Shown: one piece after another, positions 1 through 5,799 of the stretch
Position numbering within the stretch: position 1 is the stretch's first letter
Layout: each line of letters opens with the position of its first letter
Assembly: GCA_021816165.1 (NCBI GenBank)
Contig: JAKAYZ010000082.1
Coordinates: forward strand, 1 to 7,553
From: Planctomycetota bacterium
GTDB lineage: Bacteria > Planctomycetota > Phycisphaerae > WQYP01
Direction of reading: 5' to 3'
Length of the DNA stretch: 7,553 bases
Made by a program: the position numbers and the translations under genes
The notes under the pieces: model-generated
Told to the model about the DNA's origin: nothing
The model's database searches: none
Seen by the model: the letters and a program-made list of their open reading frames with translations, nothing else

Positions 1-2
1 GG

Positions 3-659
3 CTGCCCATGATTGAAAATCACGTCCGTATGCTGGCGTGGTACAAAGTGCGCCAGGCCGGTATGAGTTTCCCGTTTCCCATCCGCACGGTGGAAATGTC
101 CGACTCTACCGCCCACCAGAAGGCTGCTACCGACCGCATATTGCAGGGCCGGGTAGCCACCCTGCAGAAGGTAAAGCTGCTGACACCCTTTTCCGCGGAA
201 GAACTTTCTGTGCTCGCCTCGCAGGCGGCGGTAAAAATTTATGAAGACCAGCAGATGGTCTACAAGCAGGGTGATGTCGGCAACACGTTGATGGTGGTGG
301 CAATGGGGCGGGTTGAACTTTCCATCGAGGGGGAAGGCGGGCAGTTGCACGTTGAAACCCTTGTCGCCGGCGATTGCTTTGGAGAATTCAGCGCCTGCCT
401 GGGCGACGCCCGGGCCGGAACCGTCCGTGCTTTACAGCCCACCACCTGCCTGGAAGTACCCAATGCCGCCCTGCAAAAGGTGTTCAAAGGTAACGGGGCG
501 GCTATGGAAAAACTGTGCGAGCTTATCGCCCAGCGGCATGAAGGGCGCATCCGCCTGTTGAAGGAACTGCAATTATCCGAAGATGATCGGCTGGCCAACG
601 CCAGCCTCAATTATTCCATGTTGAGCCGAATGAAAAAGTTTTTCAATTTTGGCCCGTAA
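3..659 (+). CDS. MscS-family mechanosensitive channel with C-terminal cyclic-nucleotide-binding domain (3' part only)
   Basis: The frame is open back to the left window edge, so this is the C-terminal part of a longer protein; the ATG at 9 is probably internal. Counting from that ATG, residues 8-30 (WYKVRQAGMSFPFPIRTVEM at 11-30) resemble the last strand of the MscS C-terminal cytoplasmic domain, where family members end in a PFP-containing segment. A linker follows, then a cyclic-nucleotide-monophosphate-binding fold at about 50-175. It has GDV at 88-90, FGE at 124-126 and Arg135 in ARAGTVRA, matching the phosphate-binding cassette, where the Glu and Arg contact the ribose and phosphate. MscS-CNB proteins sit in the inner membrane and release solutes on osmotic downshock; nucleotide binding is thought to tune gating. 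The helical tail (about 165-216) is basic. The membrane segments are not visible here. Alternative: a free-standing CNB protein starting at 9, less likely given the MscS-like N-terminus. Confidence 0.8.
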   Translation: MPMIENHVRMLAWYKVRQAGMSFPFPIRTVEMSDSTAHQKAATDRILQGRVATLQKVKLLTPFSAEELSVLASQAAVKIYEDQQMVYKQGDVGNTLMVVAMGRVELSIEGEGGQLHVETLVAGDCFGEFSACLGDARAGTVRALQPTTCLEVPNAALQKVFKGNGAAMEKLCELIAQRHEGRIRLLKELQLSEDDRLANASLNYSMLSRMKKFFNFGP

Positions 660-699
660 GCCCGCCGCGCCCGTCCCTATACATTTGCCCCTCATCGCA

Positions 700-705
700 T
701 ACAAT
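700..705 (+). promoter_or_regulatory. Possible -10 element for the reductase gene
   Basis: TACAAT matches the bacterial -10 consensus at five of six positions and lies about 70 bases before the GTG at 778. The expected -35 position (about 677-682, CTATAC) is poor, so this is weak support. If used, transcription would begin near 711-713, just in front of the stem-loop at 715-746. Confidence 0.2.
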
Positions 706-714
706 TGACAGGTT

Positions 715-746
715 GCTGAAAACCGGCTGGGGCAGTCGGTTGCAGC
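715..746 (+). promoter_or_regulatory. Leader stem-loop upstream of the ferredoxin-NADP+ reductase gene
   Basis: AACCGGCT (721-728) pairs with AGTCGGTT (734-741) over 8 bp with one G-U, leaving a 5-base GGGGC loop. GCTG (715-718) and CAGC (743-746) extend it by 4 bp across a small AA/G internal loop. No T-tract follows directly, so it is not a typical intrinsic terminator. It lies in the 118-base gap between the channel gene and the reductase. An alternative pairing of AAAACC (719-724) with GGTTTT (760-765) would compete with it and sit beside the AGGA ribosome-binding site at 767-770. A regulatory role is inference. Confidence 0.4.
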
Positions 747-777
747 GGGGATGCAGGTTGGTTTTTAGGAATGCGAC

Positions 778-1821
778 GTGGTAGCAGAATCAGACATTTT
801 TGATATTACCATCATCGGTGGCGGCCCGGTAGGGCTTTACGGTGCCTATTACGCCGGACTCCGGCAAATGCGTACCAAAATTATCGACTCTCTCGATCAA
901 CTCGGCGGCCAGCTTGCCACCCTGTACCCCGAAAAATACATCTACGACGTGGCCGGGTTTCCGAAGGTGATTGCCCGCGATCTGGTGAAAAATCTCGTTG
1001 ATCAGGCCCAGCAGTATGAGCCTGATGTGCGTTTGTCCCAAACGGTTAAGACGCTGGAACGCGATGAATCGCAGCAGTGTTATGTGGTCACCTCCGATAA
1101 AGAGGTGCACCGCACGCGGACGCTTCTGATATGCGCCGGTGCCGGTGCATTCCAAGTTCGCAAGCTGACTCTTGCGGATGCTGCCCGCTGGGAAGGGCGC
1201 GGCATTTACTATGCCGTTGGATCGAAGCAAGTCTTTGCGGGCAAAAGACTTCTAATCATTGGCGGCGGCGATTCCGCACTTGACTGGGCCATGAACCTGC
1301 ACGACACCGCTTCCCACATCACCATCATCCATCGGCGGAACCAATTTCGTTCCCATGAGGACAGTATTTCCAAAACAATGGCAATGGGTGTGCCAATTTT
1401 GACTTTTTGGGAGTTAAAAGCCCTCCAAGTGACCGATAACAACTTGGTAGGGGCAGTGCTGGTGAATAACCAGACCCATGAAGAGCGGACAATCCATGTC
1501 GACGCTATTTTGCCTCAACTGGGTTTTGTCAGTTCGCTGGGTGCCATCAAAGACTGGCCGATTAAGGTGCAGGGGCATTCCATCATGGTTGACCAAAAAA
1601 TGCAGACCAACTTGCCGGGGGTGTTTGCCGCCGGAGATGTGGCCGGGTTTGATGGGAAGCTCAAACTTATTGCGACGGGTTTCGGAGAAGCGGCAACTGC
1701 GGTAAACTTTGCCAAGACTCTGCTGGACCCGAAAGCCAAAGCGTTCCCGGGTCACTCCAGCGAGATGGGGCCCCAGACGCTCACGACGATTGTGCCCGGA
1801 ACGCACGCAACTGTCGTGTAA
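778..1821 (+). CDS. Ferredoxin/flavodoxin-NADP+ reductase, thioredoxin-reductase-like (YumC) type
   Basis: A 347-residue flavoprotein that exchanges electrons between NADPH and ferredoxin or flavodoxin in the cytoplasm. The FAD-binding motif GGGPVGLYGAYYAGLR starts at residue 14. The QLGGQLATLYPEKYIYDVAGFP stretch (about 41-62), typical of YumC-type reductases, follows. The NADP-binding motif GGGDSALDW is at 162-170 with HRR at 185-187, and the second FAD motif is FAAGDV at 283-288, followed by GFGEA at 301-305. There is no CxxC redox pair in the middle domain, which separates it from thioredoxin reductase. The C-terminal tail after FAKTLLDPKAK continues past the core as in this family. Length is close to the B. 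subtilis YumC type (about 330-350). The start is GTG, with AGGA at 767-770 and a 7-base spacer; the ATG at 771 is in another frame. It appears to be a single gene, with hairpins on both sides. Confidence 0.93.
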   Translation: MVAESDIFDITIIGGGPVGLYGAYYAGLRQMRTKIIDSLDQLGGQLATLYPEKYIYDVAGFPKVIARDLVKNLVDQAQQYEPDVRLSQTVKTLERDESQQCYVVTSDKEVHRTRTLLICAGAGAFQVRKLTLADAARWEGRGIYYAVGSKQVFAGKRLLIIGGGDSALDWAMNLHDTASHITIIHRRNQFRSHEDSISKTMAMGVPILTFWELKALQVTDNNLVGAVLVNNQTHEERTIHVDAILPQLGFVSSLGAIKDWPIKVQGHSIMVDQKMQTNLPGVFAAGDVAGFDGKLKLIATGFGEAATAVNFAKTLLDPKAKAFPGHSSEMGPQTLTTIVPGTHATVV

Positions 1822-1835
1822 GATGTGCGTATTAG

Positions 1836-1853
1836 CCACGAATGGATTCGTGG
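1836..1853. repeat. 18-base near-palindrome between the reductase and lipoprotein genes
   Basis: CCACGAAT and ATTCGTGG are perfect 8-base inverted arms separated by GG. It begins 15 bases after the reductase stop codon and ends 44 bases before the ATG at 1898. No T-tract follows, so intrinsic termination is doubtful. It could be an mRNA-stabilising hairpin, a protein-binding operator or one copy of a dispersed repeat; a single copy is present in this window. Confidence 0.5.
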
Positions 1854-1897
1854 GTCGCACGCCCGACAAACGTGGTCTGGAGAAAGTTGGATGTTTC

Positions 1898-2821
1898 ATG
1901 GTTGAAACGCTTTCACAGCCCGCCCAGTGCAGTAAGGTAACGTGTGAGACATTGAAAGTTCGCGGACTGAAAACATTCAAAACGATAGGCGTGGTGGTCA
2001 TGGCCACCATGCTCGTATCGGTTTGGCCCGGTTGTAAGGATAATACCGCCGCGGTTAGTTCCAGCCGCGTACCCCGACCGTCAGCACTGTCCGTGCCGTC
2101 CGCATTCCGGGCCTTGCCTGTTTCAACTGGCAAAGCCGTCATGGTTGACCCCGTGCGCAGTAATCTCTGGGCCAGAGCCCGCTGGTACACACTTGCACAC
2201 GTGCAGGGAAAACCAGCCGCCACACAGGCCGCCGCGTATTACACGCCAAACAATCTTTACATTGCCATCAATGCGGCGGGTTCCGCGGTCTCGTCCGCGT
2301 CGATCCCACCGGCGAAACTTTGGCGGCATAGCTGTGCAGAAGTCTGGCTGGATACCACCCGCCGTCAGACGGGAATGAATTTTTACGAAATTGTTGTCGC
2401 CCCCAATGGCCGGGTAAATCAGGTGTGGCATAAATCCGGGTCACCACCCCATCCTCTGGCGAGCGGCAAAGTTAATTTTGACCATCCTTTCGCCTCAATT
2501 CCTTGGCAGACGCCGGGCTTGGTGGCGCGCACATGGCCGCACCTCCACACCCTTAAACCGGGCTGGAGCGCTGTGGTGAAAATACCACTCAAAAATTTGC
2601 CGCGGGCATTGGCCAGCACCTGCCGACCCGGCGCTCGCTATCGCATCAATGTATTACGTTATCAATGGAAGCACCGGCACGGCACCGCCCGGCTGGATCA
2701 GGCCAGCCTGTTTCCGGTGGCTGCGGGTTGTCAGCCCTTTGCCCCATACCGTATGGGCCGACTGGTACTGGGCCATACCGCGGGCAATGATCTGGCCCTG
2801 CTCACCGCGCCCGGAAAATGA
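1898..2821 (+). CDS. Putative secreted lipoprotein with CBM9-like (DOMON-type) domain
   Basis: Predicted 307 residues from ATG 1898. A basic stretch (VRGLKTFK, about 21-28) leads into a hydrophobic core (29-43) ending at Cys46, which looks like a lipoprotein signal. The lipobox WPGC is irregular: Gly at -1 is right, but Trp and Pro at -3 and -2 are not. A low-complexity Ser/Pro/Ala linker (about 50-80) follows. The rest (about 85-297) has the pattern of the family 9 carbohydrate-binding-like beta-sandwich: YYTPNNLYIAI at 114-124, CAEVWLDT at 146-153, NFYEIVVAPNGRV at 161-173, GWSAVVKIPL at 222-231 and RYRINVLRYQW at 247-257. Such domains often bind sugars or haem, but the ligand here is unknown. 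The start is uncertain: TTG 1952 would give a more compact signal peptide, and ATG 1823 would read through the palindrome. No strong ribosome-binding site supports any of them. Confidence 0.75.
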   Translation: MVETLSQPAQCSKVTCETLKVRGLKTFKTIGVVVMATMLVSVWPGCKDNTAAVSSSRVPRPSALSVPSAFRALPVSTGKAVMVDPVRSNLWARARWYTLAHVQGKPAATQAAAYYTPNNLYIAINAAGSAVSSASIPPAKLWRHSCAEVWLDTTRRQTGMNFYEIVVAPNGRVNQVWHKSGSPPHPLASGKVNFDHPFASIPWQTPGLVARTWPHLHTLKPGWSAVVKIPLKNLPRALASTCRPGARYRINVLRYQWKHRHGTARLDQASLFPVAAGCQPFAPYRMGRLVLGHTAGNDLALLTAPGK

Positions 2822-2963
2822 TCGGCATTGGTCCGGCCCTGATCGTGCCGTCAGTCGCCTGTAAGCCGGCTGCCACCCTTTCGGGCCTGAAATTCCATGA
2901 TATATTTACCTTCTCCGGCACAGATATTGAAAGAAACAGCCCGTGGCCGGCGTTCTACCCTCA

Positions 2964-2981
2964 GAGGCGGCACCCCGCCTC
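2964..2981 (+). repeat. Perfect 7-bp hairpin just upstream of the glycosyltransferase gene
   Basis: GAGGCGG (2964-2970) and CCGCCTC (2975-2981) form a perfect GC-rich stem with a 4-base CACC loop, ending 18 bases before ATG 3000. No T-run follows. It lies at the end of the 178-base gap after the lipoprotein gene, where I see no convincing gene. A TATATT at 2901-2906 in the same gap could be a -10 element, but no good -35 partner is visible. The role may be transcript stability or translational control; this is inference. Confidence 0.4.
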
Positions 2982-2999
2982 AGTAAGCTGGGCAATTTG

Positions 3000-3788
3000 A
3001 TGGAGTTAAAGCCCGTGGAGTCAAACACAGTTAAGCTCTCAATTATCGCCCCGGCGTTCAATGAAGTTGATAATGTCGGGCCGCTGGTGGAACGCATCAG
3101 TGCCGTCTTCACTCCGCTGGGCTTCCCATTTGAGGCGATCATCGTGGATGACTGCAGCACCGACGGCACCCGCGAAAAGCTGCTGGAACTTGCCCGGCAG
3201 TACGCCTTTCTTCGAGTGATCCGGCTGGAAAAAAACAGCGGACAGACAGCCGCCATGGACGCCGGCTTCCGCAATGCCCGCGGCGAGATATGGGGCACCG
3301 TTGATGCCGATATGCAAAATGATCCTGGCGAAATACCCCGTCTGATGGAAATGCTCAGCCCCGAAGTGGATATGGTCAACGGATGGCGGAAAAAACGCAG
3401 CGATAACGCGCTGCGTCTGATTCAGACCCGCATTGCCAACGGCATTCGCAATTGGCTCAGTGGCGAAAACATTCAGGATTCCGCCTGCTCGCTCAAAGTG
3501 TACAAACGCCAATGTCTCGACGGACTGACACTTTACAAGGGGATGCACCGCTTTTTTCCGACTCTGGTAAAAATGCGGGGCTTCAAGGTTATCGAGGTAC
3601 CTGTGAGCCATTATCCGCGTGCCCACGGCACCACCAAGTATAAATTCGGCAGCCGGGTCATCCGGGCCTTCATTGATCTGCTCGCCGTTCGCTGGATGAA
3701 AAAGCGGCAACTGCGCTACACCTGCCGTGAACTTACCCCGGCAAATCCGGAAGTCTCAACTCAACCCGCGACCGTGCCGGGCGTATAA
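3000..3788 (+). CDS. Family 2 glycosyltransferase, polyprenyl-phosphate sugar transferase (DPM1/ArnC-like), soluble form
   Basis: A 262-residue GT-A fold enzyme expected to move a sugar from a nucleotide sugar to a polyprenyl phosphate at the inner face of the membrane. The first strand and loop LSIIAPAFNE are at 13-22. VDDCSTDGT at 49-57 binds the nucleotide. NSGQTAAMDAGF (79-90) is the usual motif before the catalytic core. DADMQNDP at 102-109 holds the metal-binding DxD. GMHRFFPTL (181-189) and VSHYPRAHGTTKY (202-214) are typical of the DPM-like subgroup. There are no C-terminal membrane helices of the GtrB/ArnC kind; the protein ends in a basic WMKKRQLRY segment and a short polar tail. 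Start: ATG 3000 has no clear ribosome-binding site. GTG 3015 has GGAG 9 bases upstream, and GTG 2943 would translate the hairpin. The sugar and final glycan cannot be named from sequence. Confidence 0.88.
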   Translation: MELKPVESNTVKLSIIAPAFNEVDNVGPLVERISAVFTPLGFPFEAIIVDDCSTDGTREKLLELARQYAFLRVIRLEKNSGQTAAMDAGFRNARGEIWGTVDADMQNDPGEIPRLMEMLSPEVDMVNGWRKKRSDNALRLIQTRIANGIRNWLSGENIQDSACSLKVYKRQCLDGLTLYKGMHRFFPTLVKMRGFKVIEVPVSHYPRAHGTTKYKFGSRVIRAFIDLLAVRWMKKRQLRYTCRELTPANPEVSTQPATVPGV

Positions 3789-3799
3789 TAGTTACGACT

Positions 3800-3830
3800 G
3801 GGCCGAGGGTGAAACTGGCCCGGCATTTTT
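3800..3830 (+). terminator. Likely intrinsic terminator after the glycosyltransferase gene
   Basis: Twelve bases after the stop codon, GCCG (3802-3805) pairs with CGGC (3821-3824), extended by two G-C pairs across a bulged A, with TTTTT at 3826-3830. An alternative pairing is GGGCC (3800-3804) with GGCCC (3817-3821). The AT-rich run continues to about 3850. This would separate the glycosyltransferase from the lpxA block, so lpxA would need its own promoter in the remaining short gap; I see no convincing -35/-10 pair there. Confidence 0.55.
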
Positions 3831-3858
3831 ATTGTATTTGTGTTAAATTCAGGTGACC

Positions 3859-4707
3859 ATGCTGATACATCCAACCGCCGTCATAGACACTCAGGCGCAC
3901 ATTGACCCGACCGTAAAAGTCGGTCCCTATACCGTGATTGAAGGGCCCGTCAAAATAGGCCCCGATTGTCATCTGCACAGTCATGTCAAGGTGACCGGGC
4001 GTACCACCATAGGCAGTGGCAATACCATTCACAGTTTCGCAGTCATCGGCGATACGCCGCAGGATTTAAAATTCAAGGAGCAACTCAGCGAACTTGTCAT
4101 CGGCAGCAACAATATCTTCCGCGAGCACACGACAGTTCATTGCGGTACCAATGGCATAACGCGTATAGGGTCCAATTGTTTTTTCATGGTGGGCAGCCAC
4201 GTCGGGCATAATGCCGAGGTACATGACTTTGTCACCATGGTGAATGGTTCACGCCTGGGTGGTCACTCGACGGTATTTGAACGGGCCATCGTAGGGGCCG
4301 GGTGCGCCATCCATCAAAACGCGCGGGTGGGGCGTTTGGCGATGGTGACCAACAATACGGCCCAATTGGGCGATGTTCCACCCTATTGCATATCCATGCA
4401 TACGGCGGTCGTCACACAGATCAATCATATCGGCTTGCGCCGCTCGGGTATGAGCAAAGACGCCGTCAACGCCATCCGCCAGATGTTCAAATTGCTGATG
4501 CGCGACCTGGCCGGCATCCCCTTGCCGCGTGCGGTGGATAAACTTTCGCCTGAACTTCTTGCCCATCCGGAGGTGCGCGAATTTGTCGATTTTGTTAAAT
4601 CCACAAAGCGCGGAGTTGCCAAATTTCAGCCATGGTCGCAAACCACGGAAGAGAAAGGCACCGCCGATGCCACCCATACGGATGATAACGACGGCCAAAA
4701 CGCATGA
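3859..4707 (+). CDS. lpxA: Acyl-ACP--UDP-N-acetylglucosamine O-acyltransferase LpxA
   Basis: A 282-residue cytoplasmic enzyme for the first step of lipid A synthesis: transfer of a 3-hydroxyacyl chain from acyl carrier protein to the 3-OH of UDP-GlcNAc. The N-terminus, IHPTAVID, opens a left-handed beta-helix of hexapeptide repeats (about 3-185). GDTPQDLKF at 64-72 is the LpxA signature loop. SHVGHN at 113-118 aligns with SHVAHD of E. coli, so His117 is the likely catalytic base (E. coli His125) and His114 matches His122. IHQNARVG (151-158) and GDVPPY (172-177) also fit, and NHIGLRRSGMS (189-199) starts the C-terminal helical domain. The last 20 or so residues form a polar, acidic tail longer than usual. 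ATG 3859 is chosen because AGG at 3851-3853 is well placed; GTG 3853 overlaps that site. No lpxD or fabZ neighbour is present. The stop overlaps the next start (ATGA). Confidence 0.95.
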   Translation: MLIHPTAVIDTQAHIDPTVKVGPYTVIEGPVKIGPDCHLHSHVKVTGRTTIGSGNTIHSFAVIGDTPQDLKFKEQLSELVIGSNNIFREHTTVHCGTNGITRIGSNCFFMVGSHVGHNAEVHDFVTMVNGSRLGGHSTVFERAIVGAGCAIHQNARVGRLAMVTNNTAQLGDVPPYCISMHTAVVTQINHIGLRRSGMSKDAVNAIRQMFKLLMRDLAGIPLPRAVDKLSPELLAHPEVREFVDFVKSTKRGVAKFQPWSQTTEEKGTADATHTDDNDGQNA

Positions 4708-5756
4708 AGCACCCGCCCGCCAACACCCTGCGCCTGCTTGATGCCGCCGCCAACCGGGCCCGCGAGGCGGTACGCTGCCTCGAAGATGCGGCGCGGTTTA
4801 TGCTTTCCGATCGCGAAACGTCGGCATCATTAAAAGCAATTCGGCATGACCTGATCGCCGCCCTCAAACCTCTGGGGTTAACCGATGCCGTTGCCTGCCG
4901 CGATATCGAAGGCGATATCGGTAAAAATATTAAACACTCCGCCCAACTTCAATTGCAAAGCGCGGCGTCGGTGGTTGATGCGGCATTTGGTCGCGCCAGC
5001 GAGGCGTTGCGTTCTCTGGAAGAATTTGCCAAAACCATCGATCTCTCCGCCGCCCGGAAGCTGGAAGCATTGCGCTATCAGCTTTATGGGGCGGCCAAAG
5101 TGTTGCAGATGGCGTGCAGCCAGATCGGGCGTCTGCCAACCGCCATGCTGTGCGTTCTGATTACCGAATCCCTCTGTCGGCACAATTGGATTCAAACGCT
5201 GGATGCCGTATTGGCCGGTGGGGCTGATATGGTGCAACTGCGTGAAAAAAACCTCGATGGCGGCGAACTTTGTAAACGGGGCCAATGCCTGGTTGAGCGC
5301 TGCCGCCGGGCAGGAAGTGTACCAGTTATTAATGACCGTTTTGACGTTGCTCTGGCGTGCGGGGCCGGCGTGCATGTGGGCCAAAGCGACATGCCCTGTG
5401 CAACGCTGCGCAAACTCGCCCCCGCCGAAATGATCATCGGTGTATCCACCAGCCGATTGGATGAAGCCCATCAGGCCGTCCGCGATGGTGCCAGCTATAT
5501 TGGCGTCGGCCCCATGTTTGCCAGCCGGACCAAAGCCAAACCCGACTTGGTCGGTGTTTCCTACGCCCGGCAGGTGGCTGGTGCGCCGATACCCATCCCC
5601 GCGCTGGCCATCAGCGGCATTACACTTGATAATATTGGCCAGGTGATGGCGGCCGGCGTGCGGGCCGTGGCGGTCAGCAGTGCCATAATCGGCACCGACG
5701 ATCCGGCGGCCGCGTGCCGATCATTCAAGCAGGCCCTCGCCGCAGGCGAAACGTAA
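4704..5756 (+). CDS. thiE: ThiD2-ThiE fusion: HMP-phosphate kinase and thiamine phosphate synthase
   Basis: A 350-residue bifunctional thiamine enzyme. The N-terminal part (about 8-135) matches the ThiD2 domain, reported as an alternative, strictly monofunctional hydroxymethylpyrimidine-phosphate kinase, often fused to or beside ThiE. Its marks are NRAREAVRCLEDAARF (17-32), RHDL (47-50), RDIEGDIG (66-73) and the second half RASEALRSLEEFAK (97-110). The C-terminal part (about 147-346) is a ThiE TIM barrel joining HMP-PP to thiazole phosphate. QLREK at 178-182 and INDR at 209-212 are present, with Asp211 and Asp229 (GQSD) as the expected Mg2+ ligands (B. subtilis Asp93 and Asp112). GVSTS is at 246-250, GVGPMF...TK at 267-277 and ISGI at 303-306. 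GAGVHVGQ lacks one residue against the usual GADGVH. The ATG overlaps the lpxA stop with no ribosome-binding site of its own, so translational coupling is likely. There is no room for a TPP riboswitch directly upstream. Confidence 0.93.
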   Translation: MKHPPANTLRLLDAAANRAREAVRCLEDAARFMLSDRETSASLKAIRHDLIAALKPLGLTDAVACRDIEGDIGKNIKHSAQLQLQSAASVVDAAFGRASEALRSLEEFAKTIDLSAARKLEALRYQLYGAAKVLQMACSQIGRLPTAMLCVLITESLCRHNWIQTLDAVLAGGADMVQLREKNLDGGELCKRGQCLVERCRRAGSVPVINDRFDVALACGAGVHVGQSDMPCATLRKLAPAEMIIGVSTSRLDEAHQAVRDGASYIGVGPMFASRTKAKPDLVGVSYARQVAGAPIPIPALAISGITLDNIGQVMAAGVRAVAVSSAIIGTDDPAAACRSFKQALAAGET

Positions 5757-5787
5757 ATGGGGGGTGTGCGGGTGCAATTTGAGGCTC

Positions 5788-5792
5788 AGGAG
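5788..5792 (+). promoter_or_regulatory. Ribosome-binding site that sets the murJ start at TTG 5800
   Basis: AGGAG lies 7 bases before TTG 5800, an ideal Shine-Dalgarno position. The upstream in-frame GTG at 5764 has no comparable site at the right distance, since the GGGG run at 5759-5764 touches it. This favours a 565-residue protein starting MADDRK. Confidence 0.6.
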
Positions 5793-5799
5793 CCATCGC

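Noticed and set aside
705..710. TTGACA as a perfect -35 element before the reductase gene
   Set aside because: The region 16-18 bases downstream (about 727-734) is GC-rich (CTGGGGC) with no -10-like sequence.
1414..2223. 269-codon antisense frame across the reductase end and lipoprotein start
   Set aside because: It lies opposite two well-supported genes and its translation resembles no family; a typical GC-rich shadow frame.
2818..3000. 60-codon frame starting at ATGA overlap with the lipoprotein stop
   Set aside because: The start looks coupled, but the translation has no recognisable domain, biased composition or ribosome-binding site. It ends at the glycosyltransferase start, so it is probably a chance frame.
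3039..3710. 223-codon antisense frame opposite the glycosyltransferase
   Set aside because: It mirrors the coding frame of a gene with intact catalytic motifs, and no protein-like pattern is seen.
3853..3855. GTG as lpxA start, two codons upstream of the ATG
   Set aside because: It overlaps the AGG that best serves as ribosome-binding site for ATG 3859, and LpxA proteins normally begin close to the IHPTA segment.
4645..4703. TPP riboswitch upstream of the thiamine gene
   Set aside because: The gene starts inside lpxA coding sequence, and I see no THI-box-like conserved bases there or in the 3789-3858 gap.
4878..5471. 197-codon antisense frame opposite thiD2-thiE
   Set aside because: It lies opposite a complete bifunctional enzyme and gives no recognisable protein.
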